Below the pieces are notes generated by a model. The model was not told the DNA's origin. It searched no databases and worked only from the letters and a program-made list of their open reading frames with translations. A DNA stretch of 64,000 nt from Hirundichthys speculiger (Eukaryota; Chordata; Actinopteri; Beloniformes; Exocoetidae), in assembly GCA_018398805.1 (NCBI GenBank), contig JAGFBZ010001254.1, positions 744,001 through 808,000 on the forward strand. The letters run 5' to 3'. Each line of letters starts with the position of its first letter. The stretch's first letter is position 1. A program made the position numbers and the translations under genes. This document shows, piece after piece, positions 11,704 to 24,095 of the stretch.

Positions 11704-14675
11704 GGAAAGAGGCTTCTTGAAATGTCTTTGAAATTAGTGAAGTAACATAAGAAAAGTGCACAGTGATACCCAGTGAATGAAGCCCCTATTGTATTTATCC
11801 CAGGAATCTCCAAATAGGCCTCTTCCCAGGATGCTGCATCTGAGTTTCATTGTTGAGATGTGTCATTTGACCCAAAACAACCTTTAGATGTCACTCAAAA
11901 AGCGTCACCAGGGGTTTGGGCTCTTTTCATGATGGGCTTCAATATCCGGAAGTCACACAAATACAAGTTTTACTAATGAATGTAAAACAATGAATAATTA
12001 GTAATGAAAGTAGCCCTAATTCTACATTTAAAGTTTATTAAAATGTTATATGATGCAATCTCTTGAAGATCTCTAATGGCACTCTTAAACCTAAAGAGGA
12101 TCCTAATTAGTATCATGTCAAACATCTGTATGGTACAGACTCTTCAAAAAGAGTTAAATCTGCTCTTGGTTCTAGGATAGGTCAGGCGATACTGACTTTA
12201 TCTAGAGTTCTTTTGTTTGGAGCATTTTGTGATTTTATTTTGCGTATATATATTACGTTAAGGTTGACCAGTATGAGTTTCTGACAACAACTGATATCAG
12301 TTATTCATAAAAGGCCAGTAACCAAACAAGTATCTAATTGGTAAACTGATTAATCGGTCTACCGCTAATTTTATCAGTGCATTTTCTGTTTTTATCTTCA
12401 ATAAAAAGGATGAAAAATTAAAATTGATGATTAGTTAAACATTGGTAAAACATCATGAGGGTCACCAGTGACTTTTATTCATAGTGTATGTGTGCACAAC
12501 TGTGAACACGAAAGAAAAAAGTCAACCTGAATAATATCCAGATCCAAAACACATCCACCTTTAAGGAAATTCTGGACCATCTTTGAACTGCAGTCTCCTC
12601 CGCCGTCACAGAAACAGGTTACCAACATGTTTGAATGTTTATATGCAGGTTTTTACCTAAAACAATGACATGTTTTGTGGTTGTATTATGTTACTATATA
12701 TTTGGCATCATTTCATAACATTTCTTTGTGTATTTCTCTGAGGTTATTTTGTTACCCAATTTTTATTCTTATTTGTAAAATGTATTTTATAATTACTGCT
12801 TGCTTTGTGTTACATTTGTCTTGATATTTTTTCTTATTCTTATTTATTTTGCAGTGACTTGCATTTGTCTGAAGCCCTTCTTTCTTTGCAGCAACTGCTT
12901 AAGACAAAACCCTTATTTCTGTCCCTCCTTTGTAAATTTTCTTTTTTCTTATCTTATTCATTTTACATCGTCTCGTATGGGACATAAGGACTGGCATCCT
13001 GAACCAGGTTCTACCACTGCCTTTCACCTTAAAAGAGCTGGGAAGATGAGGGTGGCAAGGCAGGCGAACGGGTAGGCAGGTTGGTATGGATGGATGGATG
13101 GATGGATGGATGGATGGATGGATGGATGGATGGATACCTATAGTCCACTGGTTATATTTCAAGAATACAAAAACAGGCCCAGGGCCTGACTCAGCAGGCC
13201 TGTTCAGAGTCACTGCATTGCTCTTGATACTTATTTCTGGCACACGGGTCTAATCATGCAGTTTAAAATGTGACATCAGAGGGAAGTTGTCATTTCCATC
13301 ATAACTTTATATAAATATTACAAGGAAGGCCGGACACATTCAATATCAAATATCTTTTTTTTTTTTTTTTACAAGTTTTATTGTTTTTTTGTTTTTTTTT
13401 TTTTTAAACTGTTTTTGTCTTCTGATAAAAAAATGTACAAGAAAATAAGAGTTTGAAAATGGTAGATTTTAATCATGGATCTTTATTTGCCAAGTGTAAA
13501 TCATACCCATAGATGTGAGTAACTCGACTGTTTTCAAGGTAATATAATTTGCTGTAAAACCAGGGGGGATATTTTTTTAAAATCTGTTTTACAAACCAAC
13601 AATTTCAGTCAATATGAAAAGTAAACAAAAAACATTTTTTTTAAAATAATTCTTATTTTAACAATTTGCCACTTTGGCCACCTGTACAGTACCTTCAGTC
13701 ACTGTCATCCTTATATGCACTAAAAACATATTCAAGGTACTCAGTTGAAAAGTAACACCGTACTTTGTAAATTATTATTTTAACTGACTTAATGTGAAAA
13801 GTAAAAACTACTTTTGACTGCAAGGCTGGTTATTTCAATAGTTTATAAATAAGATGAATTTTAGAGGATTACAACTCTGGGGTGAGGCTGAAGTCAAATT
13901 AAAACCAGTAAAATAAAAGCCTTGATACCACACCTACTGTCCATTATATGTGCAAATCGATATAAAATTAATCCATGAACTCATGCTTTGGTGTCCTGGA
14001 AAGCATCAGAAAATGATTGTCTGTTTCCCTGGTAACGTTTTAAATGTCTTAATGTTAATTTTTTTTTTTTATGCAACAGCAAAGTCTATGACAGAGGGAT
14101 TATTTTGTCATTCAACAATCAAAGCAGTAAGCAGATGACTGGTTTAAGGCTTCATGGTGTGCCACAAGCCTATAAACAGCTGTTGTGTGTCATGGTTCGC
14201 CTGTGCAGCAGCGTTTCTGTTTTCCAGCTGCTGCTCCTCAAATGTTCAAGACTCGCCTTTAGTAGAAGTGCCATAAATATTTGTCTCAAATATCAGTGCT
14301 CAGAGCGACTCTCCTGGTGGTGTTGTCCTCCCTCTGGCAGCCTTGCCTGACCTGTTAATTAGAGTTTAAAGATGTGTTGTTCGCACGCAGACGTTCCACA
14401 GTGAGTGTAATGTCAGGAACCAAACATCAGGTGTCAAAATGTTGTGACAAAAGACAATAGCAGAGAGGAAAAGCTGGGGCTACTTAGAAAACATGAATTC
14501 ATTCACACAAGTTTTAGTCTCTTAGTACTTTTATGTAAAAAGATGATAAAAAAAAATCAATAGTATTGTGGATATACAATATCAAATGAACAATAGAACT
14601 TTTATTTTTTAATCATACAATTAATTATAGAATAAAAAGTAAACCAATGATGCCAAAGAGAAAAAAATGAAAGCG
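11700..14675. other. Intergenic, AT-rich, with a (GGAT)n tract
   Basis: No gene recognised. 12990-13140 ends in a (GGAT)n tract (13086-13135), probably the 3' tail of a degenerate retroelement ('ctggcatcctgaaccaggttc'). Long T and A homopolymers lie at 13352-13410. Confidence 0.4.
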
Positions 14676-14679
14676 GGCA

Positions 14680-15570
14680 ATACTAAGTACCTCCACGATT
14701 CAACAGGCTGTAGACCCACTTTTAGTAGCAGTAAGAACTTGATTTTTACATCATTGTGGAGGACTTTTAGCACATTCTTCAGTTCATTGAGGATTTTGGG
14801 CAATTGCTTATGAACAGCCCCCTTTAGGTACGGCCACAGCTTTTAGATTGACATCAGGACCTTGACTAGGCTGTTCCAAAACCTTTTATTTCCAGACATT
14901 CTGATGTAGAATTAGGAGTGTGCTTCAGATTGTTCTACTCCATGACCAAGCTTGAATTGTTGAACATAAGGCCTCACATTTGCCTCTAGAATTCTTGGGT
15001 ATTCTGAGCTCACAGTTGTTGATGGTCTAATTGTAATGACTGTAACCAATTGTAATCATTGTACGGAGATTGTAACTAATCACTGTACATTGCCGCAACT
15101 AGCCCTAACCCCAGTGAATTGTACAGTACACAGACTTTCACATTTAACAAGCCCAGTGAGGCCTGTAGAGTCTTTGATGAAGCTTTTTTGTATTTCTCTG
15201 GAACATTGCAGTCTGATAAATCTGTAGGGTCATCCGCTAGTGGAAAGGAGTAGTAACTGTCTAGAATAACAAACTTGAGAGAAGTCTTTCTCACTGTAGA
15301 ATTTTTAACTGCAAACTGCTTGAAAATGTTTTTTATAACATTTGAAGAAACAATTACTTCTCTAAGACCATGGCTTGTACCTTTCCTTCTTGGCATTGTG
15401 TTAATACACATCGAAAAGCCCCAGACCAAAATGCCAAAACCTTTGCTTTTACAGAAGTTGGATTAGTTCAAGGACACTCATGAACAGCAGAACCTGGCAC
15501 CCACTTTTTCTCTTCTGTCCTACGGAAGCAGTATTTTCTGCATTATTTTTGTTAAATGACACGACTAAAA
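14680..15570. mobile_element. Decayed DNA-transposon remnant, relative of 7437-8345
   Basis: It shares phrase order with the copy at 7437-8345: 'agtacctccacgattcaac', then 'ccacagcttttagattgac', 'tttgcctctagaattcttgg', and 'aagcccagtgaggcctgtag'. No intact frame. Boundaries are estimated by eye. Confidence 0.45.
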
Positions 15571-16199
15571 GTTATGTTACTTGTACAGATGAGTCCTAAG
15601 TGTAAAAACAGCAGATAAAACGAGAGACAATAAGACAGCTTCTGACATCAAAACTGAGTGTAATAAAAAAAAACAACTACAAAATGCATATTTATTTTCA
15701 CTTGAATAAAACTGAGAGGACCAGAGCACAGAGGTTAGATGCCAACTGCTAGAAAGAAGTAATGTGACACTCACTGTTGAGCTATTAGAACAATTAACAA
15801 AGTGGCCAAGCGGCAGAGAGGAATAGTTTGAAACGAAGAGATGAGAGTGTGAAGTGACAGTCAGCACATCTGGTCTCATCAATAATGCAGCAGACCTTTA
15901 AACGGCAGTTTGTCACATATTGAGCGCTCCTGACTGAAATCAAGCCTGACACCCAAGAAGCTGTCAGGGGAGAGTGAAAGGGGGGGCAGCGATGGGTGTG
16001 AGAGAGGAGGAGGAAGGAAAGAATACCCTAGAAAAGAACTTGTCTAAGGTGTTGGCATAAGCGTTTGGTTCAGTGAACACTGAATGAGCGAGAGGAAATA
16101 CGGTAAGTGTAATGCATCAGTCATAAACTACTCTACAAATAATAAGGCAGATGAGGAAAACACGAAGAAAACATCCACACAACTTTTGGATCTATTCAT

Positions 16200-16205
16200 T
16201 TTATT
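16200..16205 (-). terminator. snrpd2: Candidate poly(A) signal of snrpd2
   Basis: AATAAA on the minus strand (plus-strand tttatt), about 230 bases past the snrpd2 stop codon, a sensible 3' UTR length for this small transcript. Confidence 0.45.
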
Positions 16206-16432
16206 ATTAAAATGAAAAAGACAGAAAATGCAAAAAAAACAAACAAAAAAAAAAAAAATGTGTCCACTGTCGTGCCTAACTGTCTAAATACCAGAAATAT
16301 CACTATGCTGAAAATTTCTTCTGCCTTAATGGCAAACATGGATCAACAACAAATGTCAAAAAAAAAAAAAAAAAAGAAAATCTCCTGCCTCCAAATCTCT
16401 CTGAGCTCCTGAGCTGGGTGCCTTTAAAGAGT

Positions 16433-19400
16433 TCATTTTCCTGAGATCAGAGGATTTCTAAGCACAACGATGACAGAGTCCCCCCTGAGAAACATTTTAG
16501 AAATGTAGCGGTCTTTATTCACGGGTTTTGACTTCTTCTTTCCCTTCCCACTTTTGGGAACTTCTGTCCACATTTCCTTCACGTTCTCCAAGACCATGTT
16601 GCAATGCCTGAAATGACAGAGAGAACACAGCTTGATAAATATAACCATAACACGATAAAAGAAGAGATGGGATATACAATTCAAAAATACAGATAAATAA
16701 AATAATGATGCACCAACAGTTCCAGAGCTGGCTGGGTTTATGACATTAAATTCTTGATATCAGCATGTTTTGTCATCTTAATTCTAGAAAGATAATTGCA
16801 ATATAGTAAAATAATCATAATCAATCTATAACTTTTTAACTTCTGAAGAACACTGTACCGGTCAAGAATTTTCCCTTTCAAATTGAACAGTTGTGCTTTA
16901 TTCAATGTTAATACTTCAAAAAAAAAAAAAAAAAAATTTAAAAGAGAAACTAAAAAGAGAAACTAAAATGTATTTGAATAAATAAAAAATGAGAAGGCAT
17001 CTGGTATAAATTCAAAGATTGCTTATAGATGCAACAGCACCTCAGTTACATCAGTTAATTGAATATTTGGCAGATCTGTGTTGGGTTCACATAGAGGAAA
17101 GCCTCTCCACATATTCAATGAACAGGGACCAAGCATCAACAAATCTGTGCCTGGGCCTACCTCTTCCATATCTTATAGATAAAACAGTCTTGACCCAGTT
17201 CTTAAAGGGGGTAGGTCTCGAAGATTTCCAATTAAGTAGGATTAATCAGCAAGCTAGAAGGGATCCAAAAGCTACAGCCTCAGCCTTAGAAAATTTTTTT
17301 TTCCTGAAGTGGAAGCACTCCAAAAAGTCCAATCAAAGGTTCAGGCTTTAGAGTCCCATTACAAATATAAGACAAAGCTTCATAAATACGTTTTCAGAAG
17401 TCAGACAAAGATGAACAAGGCTAAAACATATGGCCTGCTGGGCTGAGATGGCTTCTTGGGCATGCTGGGCTCACAGCTGGAAATATTTTCGATAGTTTTT
17501 CAATTGTATAATGTACACAATGCACAATCTTAAACTGAACAAGACTGTGTCTAATGCAAAAGGGAGAGGTGTGAATGAGTTTTAAGATACACTGGCACAT
17601 CTCCTTGTTCAGCTCAGTCCCAAGATCCTGTTCCCATTTAACTTTGATTGACCCCCAAGGGGGCGATTCAGTCGCTTGTATCTTCTTATAAATGTCTGCA
17701 ATTCTAACCTTACTATAGGGATTTGTCTCTAGAGTATAATCTATTATGCTCTTGCGGGACAGTTCGGGAAATGGAAGAAGTTTCTTTGCAAAACTGTGGT
17801 AATGGACAACTTATGGTGTCTACTGGATGGGTCGATAAGTAGGATGATTTCATTTTAGCCCACAAGGGGCCACTGTCGTGCTCAAAAAATGAGACCCAGT
17901 AGGTCAGTTTAGTGATGTTTGCTGCCCAGTAGTAGTAAAGGTAGTTAGGCAGGTCTTGGCCTCCAGCGGTCTAAGGGGTTTTGTTTCAAATTAACTCATT
18001 AATTAAGCTGTTGAGATGTTTAAACCTGGCCTTAGTGAGGAAAACTGGGACCATCTTGAACAAATAAAGGAAATGGGGCAGAAGTGCCATTTTGACAATA
18101 TTGATTCTATCCAACAGTGAAACAGATACAGCAGACCATCTGGACAGATCTAGCTTGGTGAGGCCTACAATAGACTTAAAATTGTATTGTAGAGGTCGTC
18201 AAATGAACAAGTTATTTTGATACCCAAATGGGTGAATACATGCACATCCAATACCAAGGGAGACAACTATAATACAGAGTAGCAGCCAATTGATTTACGT
18301 GGGGGAAATTGTGCTTTTTTGAGAGGTTCAGCTTGTATCCCGAGAGTTGGCAGGATTGAACTGAAAATGTTAATGAGCTTGGGCAATGAGTCCATTGGTT
18401 TGGATAAGTACAATGACAAATCATGTAAAGTAGAGATGTTCCGATACCATTTTTTCCCTCTCGATACCGCTTCTTGAGCTGTGGGTATCGACTGGTACAG
18501 ACTACCGATACAAAAATGGCAGAGAATCTTGCGAGATTTCAAAATAAAGCACCACTGGCAGGGTCGTACATTGACATTTTGTTAACCCACAGAGACTGTG
18601 TTCTAGACGAGGATTCTTGAAAACCTTTAAACCACGTATGAGGAAAAGGCCAGTGTAAGTTGAGAAACACATTTTGCTTGATAGCACTCAAGTCTTTTTA
18701 AAAAGGTATACCTCAAGAAAGAACAAGACATAGCAAGATACAAGTCTTACTGAGAAGGCTGCTCCACAACCGTCACGTGATCTCGAAACCTTTGGGTGAG
18801 TTCATTATCAGTTACGTACATAGCTGAGCAGGTGGTGCTCGTTGATGTTCCTCTTCAAGTTGCTTTCTGTGGGACTTTCCACTTTAAAACCAGAGCACAG
18901 TGTTTTCTGCCAGCTGTGGGACTCTTGGTTTATAGACAGCATTTGAATATTATATCGGAATATTTATTACAAATCTTCTGTTCGTGGTTTTAATCAAGCA
19001 AATTGCATGAGGTGTAGATTCTTGTGCATCTAACAATGGGGAAAGGGAGGTTGGGTGCAAAATATTTTTTCTGTAAAAAGGGGGCCCACAAAAAATAAGT
19101 TTGGGAACCACAAAGAACACCGTCATCACTGCTGGACACCCCCGAGAGAAAAGAACTTAACAAAATGTTTTTTTAAAACGTATTGATCTGGAGTACTGAA
19201 ATATATGCCGACTCCATAGATTACTCAGCAGCGCCTCCCTAATACTTTTTGAAATATTTGACTGGACAGCCAGTGTGTATCTTCAGCACTTAAAGGCTCA
19301 TTAAAAAAATGTTATTTCAATCAAATTGTGACCACATCACACGAGCAGGTAAATCCACTGGTGAAAAGTAAATAACATTTCATGTAATATAACAACTTTA

Positions 19401-19691
19401 CTTTCTTAATATTAACAAAGACATTGCTGATTCAAGAATGATTAAGAATTTTTTTTTTAAATTCTCAGCTGAAGAAATGCATCAAATAACCAAACCCATT
19501 GAAGTATAGATTATGCCATCAAAGCAGATCAGTAGAGCGCACAAAATGCATTCCCTATATTGCATTATTATGGAACTCATGAAGGCAGAGGAGGACACGT
19601 TTTTTATAAACTATCCCTACTTATAACATATCAATTCATAACTGCAGGTTCCAATGTAAAACAGATGAAAAAGTTAGCATATCAGAATACT

Positions 19692-19735
<44 letters not shown>

Positions 19736-20067
19736 GGTTCTGTTTGTCCGTGTCAAAGCAACATGGACTTTACTTATCAAGTCAAGGTTTTAGGAGCTTT
19801 CTGTTTAGATGCTACCACATAAGGGCTTTTGATAAAATTTTATGCAGGAGAGGCATCGAGTGATGTGTGCTAAACACCCTTTTAGGTGAGCCCACACAGA
19901 GGATGAAGCAGAAGGCCGGGGCTAAAAAAGTTAGTTGATGATTGCTGCCTAAGTCCCAGTTAGCTATGATACAAGCTTTGGTGTTTCTCTTGGAAGATCT
20001 TTCAAAGAAAGCCCGAGTTTGGTGACCTAGCATCACAGTACACCTCACAGAATTTCTTCAAATATTT

Positions 20068-20099
<32 letters not shown>

Positions 20100-22594
20100 G
20101 CACTCACTGACGTTATTTTTTTTAACACTGCTGTTACAATTCCTACTCAAGTAACTTTCATGCACAGTTCATCTTTTCTAGGTCAAATGCCGCAGAAGTT
20201 TAAATTCTTAATTTTCAAAAATTTGATTCCAACTACCAAGTTTCCTCTTTACAAAAAACACATCTTATAAAAATTTAACTCGTAGGGTTGAATAAAACAG
20301 TAACAATATTATTAAAGTTTTCTTTTTTTTTTTTAAATAAGGGATGTTACAACACATGTTCTTTGCAAAGTCTGTAAAAACAACTGATGCTCAACATTTA
20401 TCAGCTACAAGTCACATAAAATATACTTTATTTACTCTGTTTCTATGCCTAAACTACGTATAGGAAGTAAACAAAAGCAAACTTGGCATTATGAATTACA
20501 GCACTGCAGACAAAGAACTCGCACTTCCGTCTCATGGTTAGTAGTGTAACTACAGGGAGACATAAACAATAATGACAAATGCAAAAAGTGTAGGGGCAAA
20601 GCATAGCTTGTGTATAGCTGCCACACAGAAGCATTAAACCAAGATGATGCCATCTCATGGCAACAGGATATGACTTATGCTGGATTCGTGGATGGCACTA
20701 CAATCGTGGGTTTGATCATAAGAAATGATGAATCAACATACAGGAACCAAATTTTTATCTTTGATGGACTGGTGCAGCACAAATAACCTGGAGCTGAATG
20801 TTTTACAAACCAAGGAAGTAGTTGTGGACTTTTACAGCAGACATGAAGACCGCATACCCCTGGTCATTAGTAACAGAGAAGTGCAGCAAGTGAACAGTTA
20901 CAAATTTTTGGGCGTTAACATTTCATCCACCTTTCAATTGAGAGACAGCACCAGCTCCATTTTAAAGAAAGCCTACCAGAGACTATTCTTTTTAAAGCAG
21001 CTAAAAAAAAATGTGGTGTGTCAAGCAAAAGATTGCTGCAGTTTTACTGGACAGCTGTTGAGAGCATCTTGACCTTTGCTATAACTGTCTGGTTTGGAAG
21101 CGTTGTCTGCAGAGGAGAAGCAGCTCAATAGGGCAGTGTAAATTGCATCAAAAATCAGTGGCTGTGCAGTCCCATCCATCAGGGCCAGGCTCTAAGGCAA
21201 AAGCGCTTAAGATTTTAAAGGACTCCTCCCACCTAGCTGGTTTTTTGAACCATTTTCCCTCAGAAAAAAGATTGAGAAGCATCAACACAAGAACCACCAA
21301 ATTTTATAACAGCATGTTTCCTTCAGGCTGGTCAACTTTTTAACTTCTGATTTTTTTTCCCCAACTGACTTTGTTGACATGGCAATGTGTTGAATCTTGA
21401 AGCATAAATTAGCCATAAGACACTGTCCCCTGAGGTAAGAAAAAAAAAATTCTTGAAACACCTTTTTTTTTTTTAAATTTCTTTTGTTGTTTTGAATATT
21501 ACTATTGTGCCTACAAGCCATGTGTGGACTGATAATTTCAGAATCTAATGAGCAAGTCTTAGTTTAATCTTAAATAAAATAAAATAAAATAATTATTTAA
21601 TAATTAAAGTGACCGAATTAAATACACATTTAGAAGAAATAATGAAATTGCTTAATCTTTGTAAATAAATATATCATCCTTATAATGCAGTTAAACAGAA
21701 ATCCTGGACAAACATAAATGGTAAGTCAGTCACAAACTCGATACCTGTCAAAAGCCTTCACTCTCCCAAGCAGCTTCTTATTGTTGCGGCAGTTGATGAG
21801 GACCTGCGTGTTGTTCTTCACCGACTGTGTGAGCACCGACAGAGGACCAGTGTTGAACTCCTCCTCCTCCCGCTTCTGCAGTTCCTCAGGGGTCATCTCT
21901 GACTTGGGTTTTGTCAACAGACTCCTGAAAATTCCAGCACGCAATAACAATTTAGTTAACAAATAAAGTATAAGCTCTAAAAAAAAAATTGTTTTTTTTT
22001 AACTTAATTCGTCACGGACTTGCTTTAAAAACATACACACAAAAATGTATGCTTTTTTGGCGTGCGTTTCTATTTTTTTTTTTATTGACATAAAATGTGT
22101 TGCCATATGATATCGGCTATCTAGCATATTTATTTAAGTGTATCGAACGAAAAGGAGTCAGTTAATTTCATACAGCTGGGAAAAAATATGAAGTGTTGCA
22201 TGGTCTCGCAAATCATTAGTTTTGACCTCAATGTTCAAGCTTTTGGTCCGTACAGACCGAAAAAAACGCACACACGTAATTTCTCATTAGCAATTAGCAT
22301 ACAGCGTCTATCGACGCTCAGCCGACCTCACAACGTTTTATGTAGTTGTAAAGGTACTTGTGCTTTTTTATATTAACATCGAAGCCGTTGAAACATAGCT
22401 ATTAGTGAAAAACATATGAATGTAGAGACAAAGACAGTAAGACGACAACCGACTGGAGTTGACTGGACCCAGTCAGTGAAAAGGCTAGCCAGTTTAGCTT
22501 CCCGTCAGATACTAAGACTCGCAGCTCCACAGCTTAAAATCTGAGACCTAAACACTGAACTCAAAAGCCGACTAACAGTTAAATATACTAACAT
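16433..22594 (-). CDS. snrpd2: Small nuclear ribonucleoprotein Sm D2 (118 aa, 3 coding exons)
   Basis: Sm-D2 is one of the seven Sm proteins that ring the U-rich Sm site of U1, U2, U4 and U5 snRNAs, making the core snRNP of the spliceosome. Exons on the minus strand: 22594-22593 (AT of the start codon), 21924-21745, 16607-16433. Joined they give 357 bases, 118 residues plus stop, the same length as human SNRPD2. Exon 2 encodes an N-terminus with [19 protein letters not shown] and the Sm1 strands ([19 protein letters not shown]). Exon 3 encodes [13 protein letters not shown], a lysine-rich loop, and Sm2 ([12 protein letters not shown]). Each junction is GT-AG: AT|GTTAGT, GACAG|GTATCG, TTTCAG|GCATTG. 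Intron 2 is about 5.1 kb and contains LINE debris. The gene looks intact. Confidence 0.97.
16985..18430 (-). mobile_element. L1/Tx1-like LINE remnant, 3' part of reverse-transcriptase ORF
   Basis: Read on the minus strand, 18110-17950 encodes a run like [20 protein letters not shown] and further '[11 protein letters not shown]', matching the region after the RT domain in L1-clade LINEs (VxRINxxKMxxLPKFLYLF). Around 18420-18300 the frame carries [20 protein letters not shown] and SGYKLNLSK in shifted frames, the usual YADD-downstream segment. Several stops and frameshifts make it dead. It sits inside snrpd2 intron 2. Limits are approximate. Confidence 0.6.
18431..20670. other. snrpd2 intron 2, other sequence
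   Basis: Intronic DNA with no exon seen. 18430-18560 ('gatgttccgataccatttt...') looks like a further degenerate mobile element. An (AAT)n microsatellite lies at 19694-19731 and a CA/A tract at 20071-20099. Confidence 0.4.
20675..21345 (+). mobile_element. Decayed non-LTR retrotransposon RT C-terminus (L2/CR1-like)
   Basis: A plus-strand frame reads through [18 protein letters not shown], then [30 protein letters not shown] and [15 protein letters not shown], the order found after the RT catalytic site in L2/CR1-type fish LINEs. The expected catalytic ADD has become VDG, and frames are broken near 20995-21075 and 21130. 21143-21343 continues with the C-terminal part ([20 protein letters not shown]). 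It is a dead, antisense-oriented insertion in snrpd2 intron 2. Confidence 0.65.
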
Positions 22595-22760
22595 GGTTTC
22601 TGGTTTGTGAAAATATCTTTCTTCAGTCGTAAAGAGCTCGTGTCTCCACCGGCGTCTTCGTCACAGAAACGATTCAGCTTCACTCGCGTGGACGCAGCTA
22701 CTTCCGGGTCATTTCGAACGCGGTCAAAAACTGTTGTTATAACTTCCGGGTCACAACAGT
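22595..22760 (-). promoter_or_regulatory. snrpd2: snrpd2 5' UTR and promoter with two ETS-type sites
   Basis: The minus-strand exon 1 runs to the start codon at 22594-22593. Just upstream the 12-mer acttccgggtca occurs twice on the plus strand, at 22700-22711 and 22742-22753. CTTCCGG is the core bound by ETS factors such as GABPA/ELK, typical of TATA-less housekeeping promoters. No TATA box was seen. The TSS is not defined. Confidence 0.6.
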
Positions 22761-23193
22761 CTGAAAACTAGCAGTTATTGTCAGGTGACCTGTAAACATT
22801 TTGACTACATATTGCGCACATAGTGATGTTAATGCAACAAACCCACTACAAATATTAATGTAATAAACCCATATTTTATTCTCAATAGAACACATTAGAT
22901 GCTGAAACGGAGACATTTTACCATTTTATGGAAATATCCGCTCATTTTAACATTGATGGCAGCAACACATCTCCAAAAATGTTGAAATGGGGTGATGTTT
23001 ACCATTGTCTAGCATCCTCTCTTCTTTTAACAACTGTCTGTAGGGAAGTGAGGAGACCAGTTGCTGGAGTTTTAGGACAGGAATGTTGTCCCATTCCTGT
23101 CTGATGTTGGATTCAAGTTGCTCAACAGGCCTTAGTCTTTGTTGTCAGATTTTCTGTTTCATGATACTCCATATGTTTTCTATTGGTCAAAGG

Positions 23194-23337
23194 CAGAGTG
23201 CGAATTATACAATGACAATTGGGGGGGTCAACATTTTCTAGAGATGACAAAAATGACAATTTGTCCCTTCTTTAGGGGGGTCGAAGTTGTAATTGGGGGG
23301 GTCAAACCCCCCCAAACCCCCCCGTAATTCGCACTAT
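23194..23337. mobile_element. 144-bp MITE with TIR agtgcgaatta and 9-bp target duplication
   Basis: It starts 'cagagtgcgaattatac' and ends 'gtaattcgcactat', so agtgcgaatta and taattcgcact are inverted ends. It is flanked by the direct repeat ggtcaaagg at 23185-23193 and 23338-23346. The interior has several runs of seven or eight G (and C) bases. A second, right-truncated copy is at 41481-41602. It codes for nothing. Confidence 0.75.
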
Positions 23338-24095
23338 GGTCAAAGGTCTGGACCGCAGGCAGGGCAGTTTTGGATCTGGATTCTTCTCTTGCAAAGTCAT
23401 GCTGCTGTGTTGGATGCAGTGTGTGTCTTCGCATTGTCTTGCTTAAATAAGGCTTTTCCTAAAAGAGATGTTGTCTGGATGGGAGCATAGGCCTATGCTG
23501 TTTTGTATAGTGATATATTGTACAAACTATTTATGATAGTTTATTCAAGAACACTAATATCAAAGAATGACTAAATATCACTTGCATCTCCAAAACAAAA
23601 ATGAATAAACATTTTCTTTTTTACAGTTACTTATATGGTTGCATTTTAAAAAGAAAAAAAAATCTATATCTATATCACATATGCTTGATTAACATTTGTT
23701 TATTAGCATTACTTGGAGTGACAGCCATTAAACCTGAACTTATACCTCCAAAATTCTAACGCTTTGGATAAACATATTATTTGATACCTAGACTACAGAC
23801 AAAAATAAAACAGATTTGGTTTTCCTAAATCTCATTACATTTTAGCCTTTTAGATCTATTCTGTGTCAGAATTAGCCTGCTTGACACATCTTATAGTTTT
23901 AATATTGTGCTAGGGTGACCCAAAAAACCAGAAAGAGGACACCCTACCGGCCTCTTATAATACTGCAAAAATACTCAAAGATAGTCAAATATGACAAAGT
24001 AGCTTTATAAACCATACATTTATTTAAAATATTCATTTTCTGTTTTGAAATGAAACATTTCTAATATGTAAACGTAAATAATGTCTCATAACCAG

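Noticed and set aside
20725..21072. Possible domesticated reverse-transcriptase gene
   Set aside because: Catalytic ADD is lost, the frame breaks soon after, and it sits in an intron as ordinary LINE debris.
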